Part shown: piece by piece, positions 4,544 to 5,681 of the stretch | Layout of the letters: the number at the start of each line of letters is the position of its first letter | Position numbering within the stretch: position 1 is the first letter of the stretch | DNA from: Desulfobulbus sp. | GTDB lineage: Bacteria > Desulfobacterota > Desulfobulbia > Desulfobulbales > Desulfobulbaceae | DNA: 5,681 bases | Direction of reading: 5' to 3' | Assembly (NCBI GenBank): GCA_028684915.1 | Contig: JAQUEZ010000338.1 | Coordinates: forward strand, 1 to 5,681 | Notes under the pieces: generated by a model | What the model saw: only the letters and a program-made list of their open reading frames with translations | Told to the model about the DNA's origin: nothing | The model's database searches: none | Program-made: the position numbers and the translations under genes

Positions 4544-5268
4544 TACAAACTGTAACTTACTTAGTGCTGTTTTATTTATCGATTTTGCCAGCCAAGAGTG
4601 AAACGTACAAATGGGTTGACGATAAAGGCGTCATGAATTTCTCTGATAATCTTTTGTCTGTTCCTCGCAAAAATCGCAAGCAGATTACCGACCCTGCCAA
4701 CTCTGATGAACTTATTCATAAACCTTCTTTTGTTAGTGCAAAAAATAAAAGCTCCAAAGAAGTTAATATCAACGAAAACCATGATTATTATGACATTAAA
4801 GGTATTACAGAGCAGGAATTACAGCAACAAATGAATTCAAGCGGCTTTGTAGAAGCTGACGGAAAATCGCATTATGCTTATACCAATTGGTATGTAAAAT
4901 GGAATTATACTTATCTCACAAATTCTACCAACTGTTTAATTGCTACAGCAACCACAACTGTAGATCTTACTTTTCATCTACCAAAGTGGATAAATTCAGA
5001 TGCAGCACCTGAAAACCTTACAAATAAATGGGATCGCTTCTTTCGTAATCTTGAGCTTCACGAGTATGGTCATAAAGAGATTGGAGTTCAAGCAGCAAAG
5101 GAAATTGTAAAGGCAATAAAATCAATGGAGCCTCGGGCAAGTTGCCAAGAGTTAGGAGAGGCTGCCAATTCGCTAGGGCAGCTTATCCTCCAAAAATGGA
5201 AGCAAGAAGAGGTTGAGTATGATGTACGAACTAACCACGGCATTATCCAAGGAGCCAAATTCCCCTAA
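4531..5268 (+). CDS. Exported DUF4124-DUF922 predicted zinc protease
   Basis: A 245-residue protein. Residues 1-23 form a signal peptide (hydrophobic LVLFYLSIL, likely cleavage after AKS), so it should act in the periplasm or outside the cell. Residues about 24-46 (TYKWVDDKGVMNFSDN) match the start of DUF4124, a short domain common in exported proteobacterial proteins. Residues about 85-245 match DUF922, a predicted secreted zinc-dependent protease family: YDIKGIT opening, LELHEYGHKEIG with HExxH at 177-181, and the closing NHGIIQGAKFP. Its substrate is unknown. The start is TTG 4531: AAAGGAGG at 4514-4521 lies nine bases upstream and no ATG in frame precedes the signal peptide. The gene is AT-rich, unlike the attC sites on either side, and is the only gene of its cassette. 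Confidence 0.82.
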   Translation: MRLLIQTVTYLVLFYLSILPAKSETYKWVDDKGVMNFSDNLLSVPRKNRKQITDPANSDELIHKPSFVSAKNKSSKEVNINENHDYYDIKGITEQELQQQMNSSGFVEADGKSHYAYTNWYVKWNYTYLTNSTNCLIATATTTVDLTFHLPKWINSDAAPENLTNKWDRFFRNLELHEYGHKEIGVQAAKEIVKAIKSMEPRASCQELGEAANSLGQLILQKWKQEEVEYDVRTNHGIIQGAKFP

Positions 5269-5276
5269 GACTGAAT

Positions 5277-5326
5277 GTTCAACCAAGCGCAACAGCGGTG
5301 AACCCGCTGTGCTCTCAGCGTTGGCG
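5277..5326 (+). other. attC recombination site 7 (50 bp)
   Basis: The 5' box GTTCAAC (5277-5283) is the exact complement of GTTGAAC, which opens this cassette. ACAGCGG (5292-5298) pairs with CCGCTGT (5304-5310) around a TGAAC loop. The 3' box GTTGGCG (5320-5326) is a poorer fit to GTTRRRY. It is the shortest site here. Confidence 0.85.
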
Positions 5327-5331
5327 ACAGG

Positions 5332-5681
5332 ATGAAGAAGATACTACATTGGATTACAGGCTTTAACCTGAAGTTGTTGGCAGTGAGCGCCGTTGCCCCC
5401 GCACCGCTCGCGGACCGGGCTCGTGATTACAGAGCTCAGTTGGCCGAAAAGATTCTGCCGTACTGGTTCGATACAGCACAGGATAGGATCAATGGCGGTT
5501 ATTTGTTATCCGATCCTGGGCCGACCAAGGAGAAGGCCGTCGTCACGCAAGCTCGAATGATCTGGACCTTCTCGATCGTCCACCGGAAAGGTTTCAGCGA
5601 CGAGCGTCGGAATTATCTAAAGGCGGCGGAGCAAGGCTACCGATTCATGATCGAGCACTTTCTTGACAAGAACCACGGCGG
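5332..5681 (+). CDS. N-acylglucosamine 2-epimerase / cellobiose 2-epimerase family protein (5' part)
   Basis: The first 116 codons of a gene that runs off the window. The product resembles the AGE family of sugar 2-epimerases and isomerases, which fold as an (alpha/alpha)6 barrel. Blocks seen are KILPYWFDTAQDRINGGYL (residues 41-59), then VVTQARMIWTFS (70-81) with the conserved QAR arginine and tryptophan, and YRFMIEHFLDKNHGG at the window end. Family members are usually near 400 residues, so about two thirds is missing. The first 31 residues form an extension, with KLLAVSAVAPAPLA resembling a signal peptide, which would be atypical for cytoplasmic members. ATG 5332 is the only ATG in the open frame before the conserved part, but its upstream GG is too close to be a good ribosome binding site. 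GC content is clearly higher than in the preceding gene. It may be a further cassette or the flanking chromosome. Confidence 0.75.
   Translation, partial: MKKILHWITGFNLKLLAVSAVAPAPLADRARDYRAQLAEKILPYWFDTAQDRINGGYLLSDPGPTKEKAVVTQARMIWTFSIVHRKGFSDERRNYLKAAEQGYRFMIEHFLDKNHG

Larger units (their letters stand above)
1..5326 (+). mobile_element. Integron gene-cassette array (interior or distal part)
   Basis: Seven attC-like sites separate the genes. Taking the crossover between G and TT of each 3' core box, the cassettes are: up to 560 (HNH), 561-1797 (decayed ORF plus AbiGi), 1798-2285 (two-helix membrane protein), 2286-2934 (multi-pass membrane protein), 2935-3692 (DUF4288-like), 3693-4474 (zinc ribbon plus HExxH) and 4475-5320 (DUF922). 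All genes read in the same direction as the attC sites. Opening and closing boxes are exactly complementary in four cassettes and differ by one base in a fifth, which is hard to explain except by integrase-mediated cassette insertion. No integrase gene or attI is present. The left limit of the first cassette is unclear, so the start coordinate is simply the window edge. Confidence 0.9.

Overview
This window is a run of integron gene cassettes. At least seven imperfect inverted repeats with the layout of attC sites (a 5' RYYYAAC-like box, a bulged stem, a 3' GTTRRRY-like box) sit at or just after the 3' ends of short, mostly unrelated genes, all on the + strand. The strongest evidence is covariation. 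For a cassette inserted by an integron integrase, the 3' box that opens it should be complementary to the 5' box of its own attC. This holds exactly for four cassettes (GTTGTAC/GTACAAC, GTTCGGT/ACCGAAC, GTTATGT/ACATAAC, GTTGAAC/GTTCAAC) and with one mismatch for a fifth (GTTATCG/CGCTAAC). Several stems also carry unpaired single bases on the left arm, as expected of attC. No integrase gene, attI site or Pc promoter is visible. The variable attC lengths (about 50 to 91 bp) and the chance-like mix of cargo suggest a sedentary chromosomal or environmental integron in a Gram-negative bacterium. The taxon cannot be fixed from this sequence.

Layout: (1) bases 1-560 hold a 5' region with no recognised gene and then a small HNH endonuclease gene. 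(2) 561-1797 holds a decayed reading frame, an array of four alternating CGTATATA half-sites, and an AbiGi-family (abortive infection) gene. (3) 1798-2285 encodes a two-helix membrane protein. (4) 2286-2934 encodes a multi-pass membrane protein whose 3' end runs into its attC. (5) 2935-3692 encodes a DUF4288-like protein that most likely starts at TTG. (6) 3693-4474 holds a small zinc-ribbon-like gene overlapping a gene for an HExxH metallopeptidase-like protein. (7) 4475-5320 encodes an exported DUF4124 plus DUF922 predicted metalloprotease. (8) From 5321 to the window end there is the 5' part of an N-acylglucosamine/cellobiose 2-epimerase-family gene, which is either another cassette or the chromosomal flank.

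The genes are probably not one pathway; they are independently acquired cassettes. The cargo leans towards mobile-element and defence-type functions (HNH nuclease, AbiGi), small membrane proteins, and two unrelated HExxH proteins in adjacent cassettes. The AbiGi cassette is the best candidate for a self-regulated defence unit because an extensive palindromic array lies directly upstream of the gene.
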